Shown here: positions 16,828 to 26,424 of the stretch, one piece after another | Layout of the letters: each line of letters starts with the position of its first letter | Numbering within the stretch: the stretch's first letter is position 1 | Origin: Costertonia aggregata | GTDB lineage: Bacteria; Bacteroidota; Bacteroidia; Flavobacteriales; Flavobacteriaceae | DNA length: 64,000 bases | Assembly: GCF_013402795.1 (NCBI RefSeq) | Contig: NZ_CP058595.1 | Coordinates: 3,078,001-3,142,000 of the forward strand | Reading direction: 5' to 3' | Translations under genes and position numbers: made by a program | Notes under the pieces: generated by a model | Database searches by the model: none | What the model was told of the DNA's origin: nothing | Seen by the model: only the letters and a program-made list of their open reading frames with translations

Positions 16828-17553
16828 TTACCCTTTGGAAATATCTCCAGAACCAGATGTCTTGGTATCTATCTTTTCCGGATTGCCCCTGTAACTAATA
16901 TCCCCTGAGCCAGATACCCGAGCCTTTAAGACCTTGTTTACCGTTACTTGGATATCTGCTGAACCGGATACACTGGCGGTCACGTTATCAGCCTCTAAAC
17001 CATAAGCTTCTACATCGCCAGAGCCTGATATGCTCACGTCAAAATCTTTCGTGCTACCGGCAAAATCCATATCTCCCGAACCCGACATCGATACCGATAG
17101 GTAATCTGTCTCAACATCCATTGTAAGGTTGCCCGAGCCGGACATACTTGTCTTTAATCGCTCAGATCGTATGATCGTCTTTCCAACGATATCCCCAGAA
17201 CCAGAAATGGCTATCCCCTCAATACTTTCTACAGGCACCGTGACCTTGATACCACTTTTCCAGTTTGAAGGTTTTAGATTGACCCCTTTTTCGGTTTTAA
17301 TAACAAGTTTTCCGTTTTTTACTTCTGTTTTAATGTACTCCAAAAGATTTTCCTCGCCCCGTAATGTAATTTCCCCTTCATTGCCTGATACCAAATCTAC
17401 ATCAAACCAGCCTGAAAGCGATATAGATTCATAATCGCCGATAGACCTTTCTATGGTTTTCATATTTCCGTTTCCTTTGATACGTTTTCCCCATTGGGCA
17501 GTGGCCGACAGTGTAAACAATAGTATTAGGGCAAGTGATGTTGATTTTTTCAT
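16828..17553 (-). CDS. DUF2807 (head GIN domain) secreted protein
   Basis: 241 residues with a cleavable signal peptide (LLFTLSATAQWG). The body is a beta repeat with SGSGD-type motifs about every 20 residues (ISGSGDIVG, MSGSGNLTM, SISGSGDVEAY, VSGSADIQV, RVSGSGDISY, TSGSGDISKG), the pattern of the putative autotransporter adhesin head GIN domain. Predicted parallel beta-solenoid in the envelope. Last gene of the ECF operon; 24 bases after the stop of the preceding gene. Function unknown. Confidence 0.88.
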   Translation of the reverse strand: MKKSTSLALILLFTLSATAQWGKRIKGNGNMKTIERSIGDYESISLSGWFDVDLVSGNEGEITLRGEENLLEYIKTEVKNGKLVIKTEKGVNLKPSNWKSGIKVTVPVESIEGIAISGSGDIVGKTIIRSERLKTSMSGSGNLTMDVETDYLSVSMSGSGDMDFAGSTKDFDVSISGSGDVEAYGLEADNVTASVSGSADIQVTVNKVLKARVSGSGDISYRGNPEKIDTKTSGSGDISKG

Positions 17554-17577
17554 GATGTGTTTAGTTTATCGTTTTTT

Positions 17578-18690
17578 TTAATTTTTACTTGTTGATTGAA
17601 TTTTATTGAAGGATACCCCACCATAATCACTGGTAATATAAACCATATTGCCACTATTGGAAGAGCCATGATAGCCTTTATAATACTTTTCGGTTGACTT
17701 CTCATTGCTGATACTGATTTCAAAATCGTCCTTACCACTAACACCTGCATACTCTGTATTGATTTCAAAGTCAAAGTGATACTCAGGGGCATACCCTATT
17801 TTTACGCCAGTGTAATCGGTACGTATTTGTAAGTTACCGGCATCCTCAGCCATTTCCTTTATGCGTATAGACCCATAATCTGCGGTCAAATTTACATTGC
17901 CGTGCAGTGTACCCAATTTAACGTTTATGTACTGCCCATTTCCTTGAACGTTCTGCGCCTCGCCTATTTCCATATTGCCATAATCGCTAGTGTATTGTAG
18001 GTTTTTCATGGTCACTACGGTAGAATTGGTATAATCTGCCTTGATCATAAGGTCACCTGCTTTCTCGATGGTAAAACCCGAATAATCTGCCCTGATCTCA
18101 CCACTGTTTATATAACCTATACTGGATTTTGAAGTGTAGTCGAATTTCAATTGATTGTTACGCCCCCTAAGTTCACCAATTTCTAACCTGCCGTAATCAC
18201 AGTTTATCTTGGCATGCCCATCAACCCTGTCCAAAACAATGTTGCCATAGTCATTGTTCAGATGAACGCTATTTTTTACAGGTAATTTTATGGTATAGTT
18301 TATCTGCATGTTCACATTGTTATTGTTGCCCCAGTTCCAATCCCAACCGTTTTTCTTTTTGTTGAAAACGGTACGTGCCGAGACTACGCTACTGCTAGCT
18401 TCAAAATCTATGGTGATTTCGTCTAGTTTTTGCTTTACTTTTTCTTCGTTGTTGCCATTGGTCTTTACATGTACTTCTATGACGATTTTATCCTCGTTCC
18501 AAGATGTTATATTTAGATTGCCGTAACTGTTTTTAACCTTTAAAAGGGCATCTGAATTAACATCGTACTCTTTTTTTATTGTTTTTTCTTTAGTGTGTTT
18601 TCCTCTGGGTTTGCCATCATGCGCCAAAAGCACAATAGGGAGTACCAAAAGTAACACCGTTACATATTTACATAGTATAGTTCGCATCAT
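17578..18690 (-). CDS. DUF4097-like secreted beta-repeat protein
   Basis: 370 residues with a signal peptide (LLLVLPIVLLAHDGKP). After a Lys-rich linker the protein repeats short beta units centred on DYG or DYT (NDYGNIVLD, CDYGRLEIG, ADYSGFTIE, ADYTNSTVV, SDYGNMEIG, ADYGSIRIK, TDYTGVKIG, SDYGGVSFN). This periodic adhesin-like architecture is seen in DUF4097/toastrack proteins. Its start overlaps the preceding gene (18668-19234) by 23 bases, so it is co-translated with a putative anti-sigma factor. Confidence 0.85.
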   Translation of the reverse strand: MMRTILCKYVTVLLLVLPIVLLAHDGKPRGKHTKEKTIKKEYDVNSDALLKVKNSYGNLNITSWNEDKIVIEVHVKTNGNNEEKVKQKLDEITIDFEASSSVVSARTVFNKKKNGWDWNWGNNNNVNMQINYTIKLPVKNSVHLNNDYGNIVLDRVDGHAKINCDYGRLEIGELRGRNNQLKFDYTSKSSIGYINSGEIRADYSGFTIEKAGDLMIKADYTNSTVVTMKNLQYTSDYGNMEIGEAQNVQGNGQYINVKLGTLHGNVNLTADYGSIRIKEMAEDAGNLQIRTDYTGVKIGYAPEYHFDFEINTEYAGVSGKDDFEISISNEKSTEKYYKGYHGSSNSGNMVYITSDYGGVSFNKIQSTSKN

Positions 18691-19234
18691 CGTAGTTTTT
18701 TAGATTTTTAATAGTTTCAATTTTATTGAGTACGTCCCGCAACAGGTCTATCCTTGTTTGAAAATTCGTTATCATCGCGCTAAGTATCATCTTGCTGTTA
18801 CCGCCGTTCAAAAGGTCTTTTTCAAGTTGATTGTAATCGGTCTTTAATTTTTGTAACTGTTGCATGGTATCATCCACCATCTTTTTGGTTTGCGGGGTGC
18901 TTTCACTTTCTAGTTTTTTTATTTGTTCTTCTATTAAGCTGGCAAAGTAATACTCTGTATTGGACACTTCGGGCGATATTTCCGCAACTTGTTCTTCAAT
19001 GCTGGGTCTGCTTTGGTAAACACCTATGCCTATACAGCATAACAATGCTATTGAAGCCGCAATTGAAAGTGGTTTCCACCAAGGCTTACGTTTCTTTTCA
19101 AGGGATGCTACTCCTTTAGAGGCGTTTAGTTTGTCCAAAAACCTTTGCTGGTGCCCCATCGCCGGCTCAAGCGTATCGAACGTACCTTCTAGGTTTTTGA
19201 ATAGGGTTTCAATATTTTCTTCTTTTTTATTCAT
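18668..19234 (-). CDS. Putative anti-sigma factor with one membrane helix
   Basis: 188 residues: about 60 cytoplasmic residues, one helix at about 51-68 (SIAASIALLCCIGIGVY), then a periplasmic part rich in Lys/Glu/Leu with coiled-coil character (IKKLESESTPQTKKMVDDTMQQ). It sits 2 bases after the ECF sigma gene, the usual place and layout of a membrane anti-sigma factor. There is no ZAS zinc motif, so the assignment rests on position and topology. Confidence 0.7.
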   Translation of the reverse strand: MNKKEENIETLFKNLEGTFDTLEPAMGHQQRFLDKLNASKGVASLEKKRKPWWKPLSIAASIALLCCIGIGVYQSRPSIEEQVAEISPEVSNTEYYFASLIEEQIKKLESESTPQTKKMVDDTMQQLQKLKTDYNQLEKDLLNGGNSKMILSAMITNFQTRIDLLRDVLNKIETIKNLKNYDDANYTM

Positions 19235-19236
19235 AA

Positions 19237-19788
19237 TCAGGCCATTACCAATTTTTTTCGTAAACTTTCTTTCGCTCTGGAAATCGTTGTTCTACAATTT
19301 GCATAGCTTATGTTCATGATATCGCTTATTTCTTCATAATCATACCCTTCTATTAAATGTAAGGTCAAAGAAACTCTGTAATTGTCCTTCAAATTCTTCA
19401 TGGTTTCCATTACTTTTTGAGCCTTTAGTTCTGTGATTCCATGATCTGAAGCAACTACATCATCATCTTCGACCTTGTACATTATGTCATCCAGACCAAC
19501 TTCATTTTGCTTTTGCTTTTTACGATAGTGATATATACTGTTGTTTATCACGATACGTTTTAGCCAAGCTCCGAAAGTAACCTCTCCTTTGAATGATTGC
19601 AGTTTTGTAAACGCGTTCAAAAACGATTCCTGCATAACATCCTCTGCTTCGGCACTGTCCTTTACAATTCGCACGGCCGTGTTGTACATGGCCTTGTAAT
19701 AGCGGTTGTAAATTTCCAATTGTGCACTTTGTTTTCCGTCCAGGCACAATTGTAATAATGCGTTGGTATGTTCTTTTTTGTGGCTCAA
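19237..19788 (-). CDS. ECF-type sigma factor (sigma-70 family)
   Basis: 183 residues. Region 2: YNRYYKAMYNTAVRIVKD, then EDVMQESFLNAFTKL and FGAWLKRIVINNSIYHYRK; region 4 helix-turn-helix: LHLIEGYDYEEISDIMNIS and NCRTTISRAKESL. This is the layout of an extracytoplasmic-function sigma factor. First gene of a four-gene operon with a putative anti-sigma factor and two surface beta-repeat proteins, so it likely responds to an envelope signal. Confidence 0.93.
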   Translation of the reverse strand: MSHKKEHTNALLQLCLDGKQSAQLEIYNRYYKAMYNTAVRIVKDSAEAEDVMQESFLNAFTKLQSFKGEVTFGAWLKRIVINNSIYHYRKKQKQNEVGLDDIMYKVEDDDVVASDHGITELKAQKVMETMKNLKDNYRVSLTLHLIEGYDYEEISDIMNISYANCRTTISRAKESLRKKLVMA

Positions 19789-20004
19789 AAAATGAATGGT
19801 TTGTTATAGAGATGTTTGCTTTTTGAGATTGTTACAGTTTTTTCACTTTTTTTTTCGATTGGCATGAGAATTGCCCATAAGGTAGGTAATAAAAGAGATT
19901 GCTAAATAGCGTACACCTTGTATTAAGGGTTTTGAAGAAAATATAGTCTAATTAAAAATGAAGGGATTCTGTAATTTACGTGACAGAATGACCGAAATAT
20001 ACAT

Positions 20005-22455
20005 ATGGGAAATTCGAAGTTTGAAAATTTTGACAATATGTCTTTGCAAGGGATTGATGAGGATTCTGAGTTGATTCCGTTATTGACACCTGAAGATGAG
20101 GAAGAAATGAACAATGAGGGGCTGCCGGAAACACTGCCTATTTTGCCGTTACGCAATACGGTGTTGTTCCCAGGTGTTGTAATACCGATAACGGCCGGGA
20201 GGGATAAGTCCATCAACCTGATAAAAGACGCGAACAAAGGCTCCAAGGTTATCGGTGTAGTTTCACAAAAGGATGAAAGCACCGAAAACCCGAGTGTAAA
20301 AGATATCAACACTTTAGGTACAGTGGCACGTATATTACGTGTATTGAAAATGCCAGACGGCAATACCACGGTAATCATACAGGGAAAAAAACGGTTTGAG
20401 GTTGCCGAAATACTTACCGAGAAACCCTATATGACCGCAACGGTACGCGAGGCTAACGAGAGCAGGCCAGATAAAGCCAATAAGGAATTTTTAGCCATAA
20501 TCGATTCCATTAAAGAATTGGCGTTACGTATTATCCGTAACAATCCCAATATTCCGAGCGATGCTTCCTTTGCTATCAAGAATATCCAGAGTAATTCTTT
20601 TTTGATAAATTTTGTATCCTCCAATCTTAATTTGGACGTAAAGGACAAGCAAGAACTTTTGGAAATTCCAGATCTGCAGGAGAGAGCTCTAGCGACCCTG
20701 AAGTATATGAACGTTGAACTTCAAAAACTAGAATTGAAGAACGACATTCAGTCCAAGGTACGTAGTGATATGGACCAACAACAGCGGGAGTACTTTTTGC
20801 ACCAACAAATGAAGACCATTCAGGAAGAATTGGGCGGTGTATCTTATGATGAGGAGTTGGAAGAGATGCGAAAAAGGGCAAAATCAAAAAAATGGGACGA
20901 GAAGGTTGCGACACATTTTGATAAGGAACTGGCCAAAATGCAACGCATGAACCCGCAAGTGGCAGAATACTCCATTCAAAGAAACTATTTGGATTTATTT
21001 TTGGATTTACCCTGGAACGAATTTTCCAAGGATAAATTTGATTTAGAACGTGCGGAGAAAATTTTGGATCGCGACCATTACGGTTTGGAAGATGTAAAAA
21101 AGCGTATTATCGAATACTTGGCCGTATTGAAGCTAAGGAATGATATGAAGTCACCCATTTTATGCCTATATGGCCCCCCAGGGGTAGGTAAGACCTCTTT
21201 GGGGAAATCTGTTGCAGAAGCACTGGGAAGGGAGTATGTACGCATCTCGCTGGGAGGATTGCGAGACGAAGCCGAAATACGGGGGCACCGAAAAACATAT
21301 ATTGGCGCAATGCCGGGTAGAATTGTACAGAGCTTAAAAAAGGCAGGGACATCCAATCCGGTATTTATCTTGGACGAAATAGACAAACTGTCCAATAGCC
21401 ATCAAGGCGATCCCTCTTCTGCAATGTTGGAAGTCTTGGACCCGGAACAAAATAGTGAGTTTTACGATAATTTTTTGGAAATGGGGTATGACCTCTCCAA
21501 AGTCATGTTCATCGCCACCGCAAATAACCTGGGAACCATTCAGCCCGCCTTGCGCGACCGTATGGAGATAATCAATGTTACTGGGTATACCATCGAGGAA
21601 AAAGTTGAAATCGCCAAACGCCATCTTTTGCCAAAGCAATTGAAAGAACATGGCCTTTCTGCAAAGCACCTAAAAATAGGAAAGCCCCAATTGGAAAAAA
21701 TCGTGGAAGGGTACACGCGCGAATCCGGAGTGCGTTCCCTTGAAAAACAGATTGCCAAAATGGTACGGTATGCCGCAAAATCAATCGCTACAGAAGAAGA
21801 TTACAACATTAAGATCAGCACCGCCGATGTTGAGAAAATATTGGGACCAGCCCGTTTGGAGCGCAACAAGTATGAAAACAATGAGGTTGCAGGTGTGGTA
21901 ACGGGATTGGCATGGACAAGTGTCGGGGGCGATATTTTGTTCATAGAATCCATTCTTTCCAAAGGAAAAGGAACTTTGAACATTACAGGAAACCTAGGTA
22001 AGGTCATGAAAGAATCGGCGACTATTGCCATGGAATATATTAAATCCAATGCCGATACTTTCGGAATCAACTCCGAAGTCTTCGATAAATACAACGTACA
22101 CATTCATGTTCCGGAAGGGGCGACACCAAAAGATGGGCCAAGTGCCGGTATCACTATGTTGACCTCTTTGGTATCTTTGTTTACACAGCGTAAAATCAAA
22201 AAGAGTCTGGCAATGACAGGCGAAATTACCCTGCGGGGAAAAGTATTGCCCGTTGGTGGAATCAAGGAAAAGATATTAGCGGCCAAACGTGCCAGAATCA
22301 AAGAAATAATCCTATGCGAGGAAAATAAAAGGGATATCCTTGAAATTAAGGAAGAGTATCTTAAAGGATTGACCTTTCATTATGTTACCGATATGAGTGA
22401 AGTCATAGATTTAGCGATAACAAAAGGAAAAGTCAAGAATGCAAAAAAACTGTAA
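20005..22455 (+). CDS. lon: ATP-dependent Lon protease
   Basis: Cytoplasmic quality-control protease. 816 residues: N-terminal substrate-binding domain ([18 protein letters not shown]), AAA+ module with Walker [14 protein letters not shown] and Walker [11 protein letters not shown], and C-terminal protease domain with the Ser-Lys dyad (Ser in DGPSAGITM, Lys in [12 protein letters not shown]). Length and order are those of LonA. An acidic extension of about 35 residues precedes the N-domain, commonly seen in Bacteroidota. The gap of 216 bases before it, shared with the ECF operon, holds no -7 element that I can place with confidence. Confidence 0.97.
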   Translation: MGNSKFENFDNMSLQGIDEDSELIPLLTPEDEEEMNNEGLPETLPILPLRNTVLFPGVVIPITAGRDKSINLIKDANKGSKVIGVVSQKDESTENPSVKDINTLGTVARILRVLKMPDGNTTVIIQGKKRFEVAEILTEKPYMTATVREANESRPDKANKEFLAIIDSIKELALRIIRNNPNIPSDASFAIKNIQSNSFLINFVSSNLNLDVKDKQELLEIPDLQERALATLKYMNVELQKLELKNDIQSKVRSDMDQQQREYFLHQQMKTIQEELGGVSYDEELEEMRKRAKSKKWDEKVATHFDKELAKMQRMNPQVAEYSIQRNYLDLFLDLPWNEFSKDKFDLERAEKILDRDHYGLEDVKKRIIEYLAVLKLRNDMKSPILCLYGPPGVGKTSLGKSVAEALGREYVRISLGGLRDEAEIRGHRKTYIGAMPGRIVQSLKKAGTSNPVFILDEIDKLSNSHQGDPSSAMLEVLDPEQNSEFYDNFLEMGYDLSKVMFIATANNLGTIQPALRDRMEIINVTGYTIEEKVEIAKRHLLPKQLKEHGLSAKHLKIGKPQLEKIVEGYTRESGVRSLEKQIAKMVRYAAKSIATEEDYNIKISTADVEKILGPARLERNKYENNEVAGVVTGLAWTSVGGDILFIESILSKGKGTLNITGNLGKVMKESATIAMEYIKSNADTFGINSEVFDKYNVHIHVPEGATPKDGPSAGITMLTSLVSLFTQRKIKKSLAMTGEITLRGKVLPVGGIKEKILAAKRARIKEIILCEENKRDILEIKEEYLKGLTFHYVTDMSEVIDLAITKGKVKNAKKL

Positions 22456-22547
22456 ATAGTTTTATAAGACAATCAAGTTGATTTTTGAAGTTAGCCGAAA
22501 AGCTTGGTAAGTGCTTTACGCTGTTCAAGTTTCATTATCTTTATGTC

Positions 22548-23243
22548 ATGAATAATATAACCATAGCCATAGACGGATACTCCTCAACGGGAAAAAGTAC
22601 GATTTCCAAACAACTGGCAAAGGCTTTGGGTTATATTTACGTGGATACGGGCGCTATGTATCGTGCCGTAACACTTTTCGCTATGCAAAACGATGTTCTT
22701 GCCGATACACAAAATCTTATTGGACTTCTTCCTGAAATTGAGTTGAAATTTGTGTACAATGATGATTTGGGCTACGCAGAAATGTACCTCAACGGTAAAA
22801 ATGTTGAAAAAGAGATTAGGTCATTGGAGGTTTCTAGACAGGTAAGCAAAGTTGCCGCAATAAAAGCCGTAAGAAAAAAACTGGTCGATTTACAGCAGGC
22901 AATGGGGAAAGAAAAAGGAATCGTGATGGATGGCAGGGATATCGGGACCGTTGTTTTTCCTGATGCCGAGCTTAAAATTTTTATGACCGCTTCGCCAGAA
23001 ACACGGGCTGCGAGACGATATAAAGAGCTGTTGGACAAAGGAGAGAAAGTGCTGTACGCCGATGTGCTTAAAAATGTACAGGAGCGTGATTATATCGATT
23101 CCCATCGTGAAGTTTCTCCGTTACGCAAGGCCAAAGATGCTATTGAATTTGATAATAGCGATATGGGCTTAAAGGAACAGCTTGAAAGAATTCACAATTA
23201 TGCACTTCGGATTATTGAAAAAAGCAATAAAAAATACCGTTGA
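22548..23243 (+). CDS. cmk: Cytidylate kinase
   Basis: Phosphorylates CMP and dCMP. 231 residues from the ATG at 22548 (MNNITIAIDGYSSTGKST, with the P-loop GYSSTGKST); the upstream in-frame ATG at 22485 would add residues before the P-loop strand that do not fit. Further motifs: VDTGAMYRAVT, MDGRDIGTVVFPDAELKIF, and SPETRAARRYKEL. A TATCTTTA, one base off the -7 consensus, lies at 22536. The stop codon lies inside the terminator hairpin. Confidence 0.95.
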   Translation: MNNITIAIDGYSSTGKSTISKQLAKALGYIYVDTGAMYRAVTLFAMQNDVLADTQNLIGLLPEIELKFVYNDDLGYAEMYLNGKNVEKEIRSLEVSRQVSKVAAIKAVRKKLVDLQQAMGKEKGIVMDGRDIGTVVFPDAELKIFMTASPETRAARRYKELLDKGEKVLYADVLKNVQERDYIDSHREVSPLRKAKDAIEFDNSDMGLKEQLERIHNYALRIIEKSNKKYR

Positions 23244-23265
23244 ACATCATATTCAACGGTATTTT
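23231..23265. terminator. Terminator overlapping the cmk stop codon
   Basis: 14-bp perfect stem AAAATACCGTTGAA (23231-23244) / TTCAACGGTATTTT (23252-23265), loop CATCATA. The A-run and T-run allow use in both directions, serving cmk and the convergent LysM gene. Confidence 0.85.
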
Positions 23266-23287
23266 AATTCTGTGTATTGGTTACTGG

Positions 23288-23668
23288 CTATGGGTTCGGA
23301 ATAACCAAAACCTGATCGGGATGAATCACATCCGGATTTTTTAATATATTGGTATTCGCTTCGAAAATTTGCTTGTACTTCATGGCATCACCATAATAGT
23401 GCTTAGCAATTTTACTTAAAGATTCCCCGCTGGTAACCGTGTGCCTGTGATAAACCGAATCATCGGCAACGGTAATATTTGCCTTTACATCTGAAGCATT
23501 CTCGCCGCCCAACTGCTTTATTTTGTCCCAAAGCAAGTCCTTTTCATAAGGTGTATTGGCTTGCCCTTTTATTTTGAGAACGCCACCTTCTTCAGTAACG
23601 TTTCCATCCTTGATACCTAATTGTTGCCCAAGGTCCAAGACTCCTTGATATTTTGCTTTAACGCTCAT
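23288..23668 (-). CDS. LysM-domain protein (YgaU/Kbp-like)
   Basis: 126 residues: an N-terminal half resembling a BON-like domain (VLKIKGQANTPYEKDLLWDKI) and a C-terminal LysM domain (YHRHTVTSGESLSKIAKHYYG and PDQVLVIPNP). This is the layout of E. coli YgaU/Kbp, a cytoplasmic potassium-binding protein; no signal peptide is present here, in agreement. Function in Bacteroidota is unproven. Confidence 0.85.
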   Translation of the reverse strand: MSVKAKYQGVLDLGQQLGIKDGNVTEEGGVLKIKGQANTPYEKDLLWDKIKQLGGENASDVKANITVADDSVYHRHTVTSGESLSKIAKHYYGDAMKYKQIFEANTNILKNPDVIHPDQVLVIPNP

Positions 23669-23782
23669 AAGATTAATTTAATGGTTAATAATTATATGCT
23701 CAATATAGTAAATAAACAGAGGACTCTTGCGAATAACAGTGAAATTATTGGAAGAGATCGTTATCTAATTAGGTTTTAGGGT

Positions 23783-23812
23783 TTGTAAAACAGGAATTTA
23801 GTTGTATTTTTG
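23783..23812 (+). promoter_or_regulatory. Promoter of rpsA
   Basis: TATTTTTG at 23805-23812 matches the -7 consensus TAnnTTTG, and TTTG (TTG at 23783-23785) lies 19 bases upstream as a -33 element. This is the most complete Bacteroidota promoter in the window. It leaves a leader of about 105 bases before the ATG at 23926, room for autoregulation by S1. Confidence 0.6.
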
Positions 23813-23925
23813 CACACCTTTTTAGCAAATAATCAAGAGAAAAAGGGATACAAAAAACAAAAACATGCTTCCATAGGTATTGTTGGCTCTTGTAACACTA
23901 TGGAATACAAATTATTTATCAGCAA

Positions 23926-25752
23926 ATGGCTGAAGAAAAAACAACGGCTGAAGTAGAAGAAACTACGCAAGCCACAGAAACTATAGTTGAGACTCCTAAA
24001 CAAGACCCAAAAGAATTTTTGGAAAACTTCAATTGGGAAAAATACGAAGAAGGTATTGAGCGTGTAGACGATTCCAAATTGGAGGAGTTTGAAAAGTTGG
24101 TAGCCGAAAATTTCGTTGATACCGCCGATGAGGAAGTGGTGACCGGTACTGTCGTTCATATGACGGACAGAGAGGCTATCATTGACATCAATGCAAAATC
24201 AGAAGGTGTTATTTCCCTTAATGAATTTCGTTATAACCCCGATTTAAAGGTTGGCGATAAAGTTGAGGTTTTGATAGATATCCGTGAGGATAAAAGTGGT
24301 CAATTGGTACTGTCGCATAGAAAGGCAAGAACCATTATGGCCTGGGACAGGGTCAATGCCGCCCATGATAAAGAAGAAATCGTTACTGGTTTTGTAAAAT
24401 GCAGAACCAAAGGTGGTATGATCGTAGATGTATTTGGTATTGAGGCTTTCTTGCCAGGTTCGCAAATAGACGTAAAACCAATTCGTGATTACGATCAGTA
24501 CGTAAATAAAACAATGGAATTCAAGGTGGTCAAGATCAACCATGAGTTCAAAAACGTTGTTGTTTCCCATAAGGCACTTATCGAGGCCGATATCGAGGAG
24601 CAAAAGAAAGAAATCATTGGCCAGTTGGAAAAAGGTCAGGTTTTGGAAGGTGTGGTAAAAAACATTACATCTTACGGTGTCTTTATAGATTTGGGCGGTG
24701 TAGATGGTTTGGTACATATTACCGACCTTTCTTGGAGCCGTATCAATCACCCGAACGAGGTCGTGGAATTGGATCAGAAACTAAATGTGGTTATCCTTGA
24801 TTTTGATGATAATAAATCGAGAATCCAGTTAGGTCTTAAGCAATTGGAGAAACATCCATGGGATGCTTTGAGCGATGAGCTCAAAATTGGTGACAAGGTA
24901 AAAGGTAAGGTAGTGGTTATTGCCGACTACGGTGCATTTATTGAAGTTGCCGAAGGTGTTGAAGGATTGATCCACGTTTCGGAAATGTCGTGGTCAACAC
25001 ATTTACGTTCCGCTCAGGATTTCGTAAAAGTTGGTGACGAATTAGAAGCCGTGATATTGACTTTAGATCGTGAAGACCGTAAAATGTCTCTCGGTATCAA
25101 GCAGTTGACGCCAGACCCATGGACGGATATCACCACTAAATACCCTGTAGGTTCCAGACATAAGGGCATTGTGAGAAACTTTACGAACTTTGGCGTTTTT
25201 GTAGAGTTGGAAGAAGGTATAGATGGTTTGATTTATATATCTGACTTATCATGGACCAAGAAAATAAAGCACCCATCCGAGTTTACCGCCGTTGGCGAAA
25301 CTCTGGAGGTTGAAGTATTGGAACTTGATGTTGATGGCCGTAAGCTAAGTTTGGGCCATAAACAGACTACTGAGAATCCTTGGGATAAGTATGAAACCGA
25401 ATTTGCGGAAGGTACCGTTCACAAAGCAGCGATTACCGATATCGTAGATAAAGGCGCTACGATTGATTTTAATGATGACATTACCGCTTTTGTACCACAA
25501 CGCCATTTAGAAAAAGAAGATGGTAAAAAAATCGGTAAAGGTGAAGAAGCGGAATTCAAGATCATTGAGTTCAACAAAGAATTCAAAAGAGTTGTTGCCA
25601 GTCATACCGCAATCTTTAGGGAAGAAGAGCAACGCAATGTAAAAGCCGCTGCCAAAAGGCAAGCTGCCAGTGCTGAAGAAGCCAAGCCTACTTTAGGTGA
25701 CGCTAACGAAGCACTACAAGCGTTGAAAGATAAAATGGAAGGGAAGAAATAA
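23926..25752 (+). CDS. rpsA: 30S ribosomal protein S1
   Basis: 608 residues with an acidic N-terminal tail and six S1 (OB-fold) repeats: cores at EVVTGTVVHMTDREAIIDI, EEIVTGFVKCRTKGGMIVDV, GQVLEGVVKNITSYGVFIDL, GDKVKGKVVVIADYGAFIEV, GSRHKGIVRNFTNFGVFVEL, and a diverged sixth (HKAAITDIVDKGATIDF). The third to fifth share the G-V-F-I/V-x-L and HITDLSW or HVSEMSW type ends. Needed for translation of mRNAs without strong Shine-Dalgarno sites, which fits the weak sites in this genome. A terminator follows the stop. Confidence 0.97.
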   Translation: MAEEKTTAEVEETTQATETIVETPKQDPKEFLENFNWEKYEEGIERVDDSKLEEFEKLVAENFVDTADEEVVTGTVVHMTDREAIIDINAKSEGVISLNEFRYNPDLKVGDKVEVLIDIREDKSGQLVLSHRKARTIMAWDRVNAAHDKEEIVTGFVKCRTKGGMIVDVFGIEAFLPGSQIDVKPIRDYDQYVNKTMEFKVVKINHEFKNVVVSHKALIEADIEEQKKEIIGQLEKGQVLEGVVKNITSYGVFIDLGGVDGLVHITDLSWSRINHPNEVVELDQKLNVVILDFDDNKSRIQLGLKQLEKHPWDALSDELKIGDKVKGKVVVIADYGAFIEVAEGVEGLIHVSEMSWSTHLRSAQDFVKVGDELEAVILTLDREDRKMSLGIKQLTPDPWTDITTKYPVGSRHKGIVRNFTNFGVFVELEEGIDGLIYISDLSWTKKIKHPSEFTAVGETLEVEVLELDVDGRKLSLGHKQTTENPWDKYETEFAEGTVHKAAITDIVDKGATIDFNDDITAFVPQRHLEKEDGKKIGKGEEAEFKIIEFNKEFKRVVASHTAIFREEEQRNVKAAAKRQAASAEEAKPTLGDANEALQALKDKMEGKK

Positions 25753-25772
25753 ACTTTCCGTTTACATATTTT

Positions 25773-25804
25773 AAAGCCTCGATAGTGTTATCGGGGCTTT
25801 TTTT
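25773..25804 (+). terminator. Terminator of rpsA
   Basis: 12-bp stem AAAGCCTCGATA (25773-25784) / TATCGGGGCTTT (25789-25800) with one G-U pair, loop GTGT, then TTTT. Confidence 0.85.
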
Positions 25805-25842
25805 GTTGTGCCATTTTCATTTATTTATTGCATTTTTATGCC

Positions 25843-25850
25843 TATTTTTG
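25843..25850 (+). promoter_or_regulatory. Candidate -7 element (TATTTTTG) for pyrR
   Basis: Exact TAnnTTTG match 28 bases before the pyrR ATG at 25879. There is too little room before the ATG for a classical pyr attenuator hairpin. Confidence 0.45.
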
Positions 25851-25878
25851 TTTATTAAAGGCTTTGTACATCCAACCT

Positions 25879-26418
25879 ATGAGTCAAAAAGTACTGCTAT
25901 CCTCCAAAGAGATACACATCATACTTCACCGTTTGGCCTGTCAGCTTTTAGAAAATCATTTAGATTTCAAAGACACGGTTCTTATCGGCATTCAACCCAG
26001 GGGTATTTTTCTTGCTGAAAGATTGACCAAAATATTGAAAGAGGAATATGGTGTTAAAGAAATAAAGCTTGGTTTTTTGGATATCACTTTTTTTAGGGAT
26101 GATTTTAGAAGAGGTGACAAGACTTTGGAAGCTACCAAAACACAGATCAATTTTTTGGTCGAGGACAAAAAGGTGGTCCTCATTGATGATGTACTCTACA
26201 CCGGCAGAAGTATTAATGCTGCCCTAACGGCGATACAATCTTTTGGCAGACCATTGGAAGTAGAATTATTGACCCTTATTGATAGGAGATTCAGTAGGCA
26301 CCTGCCCATACAGCCCAATTACAGGGGAAGACAGGTTGATGCCATAAATGACGAGAAAGTAAAGGTAATGTGGAAGGAGAATGATGGTAAGGACATTATA
26401 TATCTGATCAATAAATAA
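25879..26418 (+). CDS. pyrR: PyrR bifunctional pyr operon regulator / uracil phosphoribosyltransferase
   Basis: 179 residues from the ATG at 25879 (MSQKVLLSSKEIHIIL); a longer frame from 25828 is non-homologous. PRPP motif VVLIDDVLYTGRSINAAL, plus LIGIQPRGIFLAERL, GFLDITFFRDDF and LIDRRFSRHLPIQPNY, all typical PyrR blocks. The family binds pyr mRNA and also makes UMP. It is followed after 6 bases by pyrB, so both regulation and enzyme are encoded together. I see no attenuator hairpin in front of pyrB. Confidence 0.92.
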   Translation: MSQKVLLSSKEIHIILHRLACQLLENHLDFKDTVLIGIQPRGIFLAERLTKILKEEYGVKEIKLGFLDITFFRDDFRRGDKTLEATKTQINFLVEDKKVVLIDDVLYTGRSINAALTAIQSFGRPLEVELLTLIDRRFSRHLPIQPNYRGRQVDAINDEKVKVMWKENDGKDIIYLINK

Positions 26419-26424
26419 ATAAGA

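Noticed and set aside
25752-25879. PyrR-type attenuator before pyrR or pyrB
   Set aside because: The only hairpin is the rpsA terminator; the leader from the candidate pyrR promoter is too short and the pyrR-pyrB gap is 6 bases.
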